Part shown: positions 5,037-5,038 of the stretch, piece by piece | Position numbering within the stretch: the first letter of the stretch is position 1 | Layout: each line of letters starts with the position of its first letter | Assembly: GCA_937930465.1 (NCBI GenBank) | Contig: CALGKV010000046.1 | Coordinates: forward strand, 1 to 5,038 | Origin: Methanosuratincolales archaeon | GTDB taxonomy: Archaea; Thermoproteota; Methanomethylicia; Methanomethylicales; Methanomethylicaceae | Direction of reading: 5' to 3' | DNA: 5,038 nucleotides | Made by a program: the position numbers and the translations under genes | The notes under the pieces: model-generated | Database searches by the model: none | Seen by the model: the letters and a program-made list of their open reading frames with translations, nothing else | What the model was told of the DNA's origin: nothing

Positions 5037-5038
5037 CC

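Overview
The window looks like chromosomal DNA of an archaeon. Most genes are preceded by BRE/TATA-type promoter elements about 25-30 bases before the inferred transcription start. At least one gene (peroxiredoxin) appears leaderless with a GTG start, and T-rich tracts rather than strong hairpins follow the genes. The proteins also have archaeal character: an Ogg2-type 8-oxoguanine glycosylase, an alpha-type glutamine synthetase and a long-C-terminus peroxiredoxin of the ApTPx type. I cannot fix the phylum. An anaerobic or microaerophilic TACK-lineage archaeon is a reasonable guess, because superoxide reductase is typical of oxygen-sensitive organisms. Coding regions are of moderate G+C, while intergenic regions are strongly A/T-rich.

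Layout. Bases 1-63 are the last 20 codons of a plus-strand gene, probably a methyl-accepting chemotaxis protein. Bases 64-512 hold no confident gene. Within them, an island of higher G+C (about 232-420) carries several short hairpins and is enclosed by a perfect 10-bp inverted repeat. A small single-pass membrane or secreted protein of unknown function follows (513-914, plus). A 243-base spacer with 3'-end signals separates it from the convergent glutamine synthetase gene (1158-2522, minus), which has its own clear promoter. Upstream lies a two-gene minus-strand operon, peroxiredoxin then two-iron superoxide reductase (3733 down to 2682), joined by an ATGA overlap. Divergent from it, across 95 bases, is an N-terminally extended Ogg2 glycosylase/lyase (3829-4707, plus). 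The final 331 bases have no intact gene. They contain an 8-bp inverted repeat, and on the minus strand what looks like a frameshifted coding remnant entering from beyond the right edge.

How the genes fit together. The central block reads as an oxidative-damage module. Superoxide reductase converts superoxide to hydrogen peroxide, the co-translated peroxiredoxin removes the peroxide, and the divergent Ogg2 enzyme removes 8-oxoguanine from DNA that was nevertheless oxidised. Glutamine synthetase has its own promoter, lies beyond a terminator-like T tract and is probably only a neighbour. The least ordinary items are the roughly 85-residue N-terminal domain on the Ogg2 enzyme, the structured island at 221-431 and the broken reading frame at the right edge. 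I see no CRISPR array, tRNA, rRNA, intact insertion sequence or defence system.
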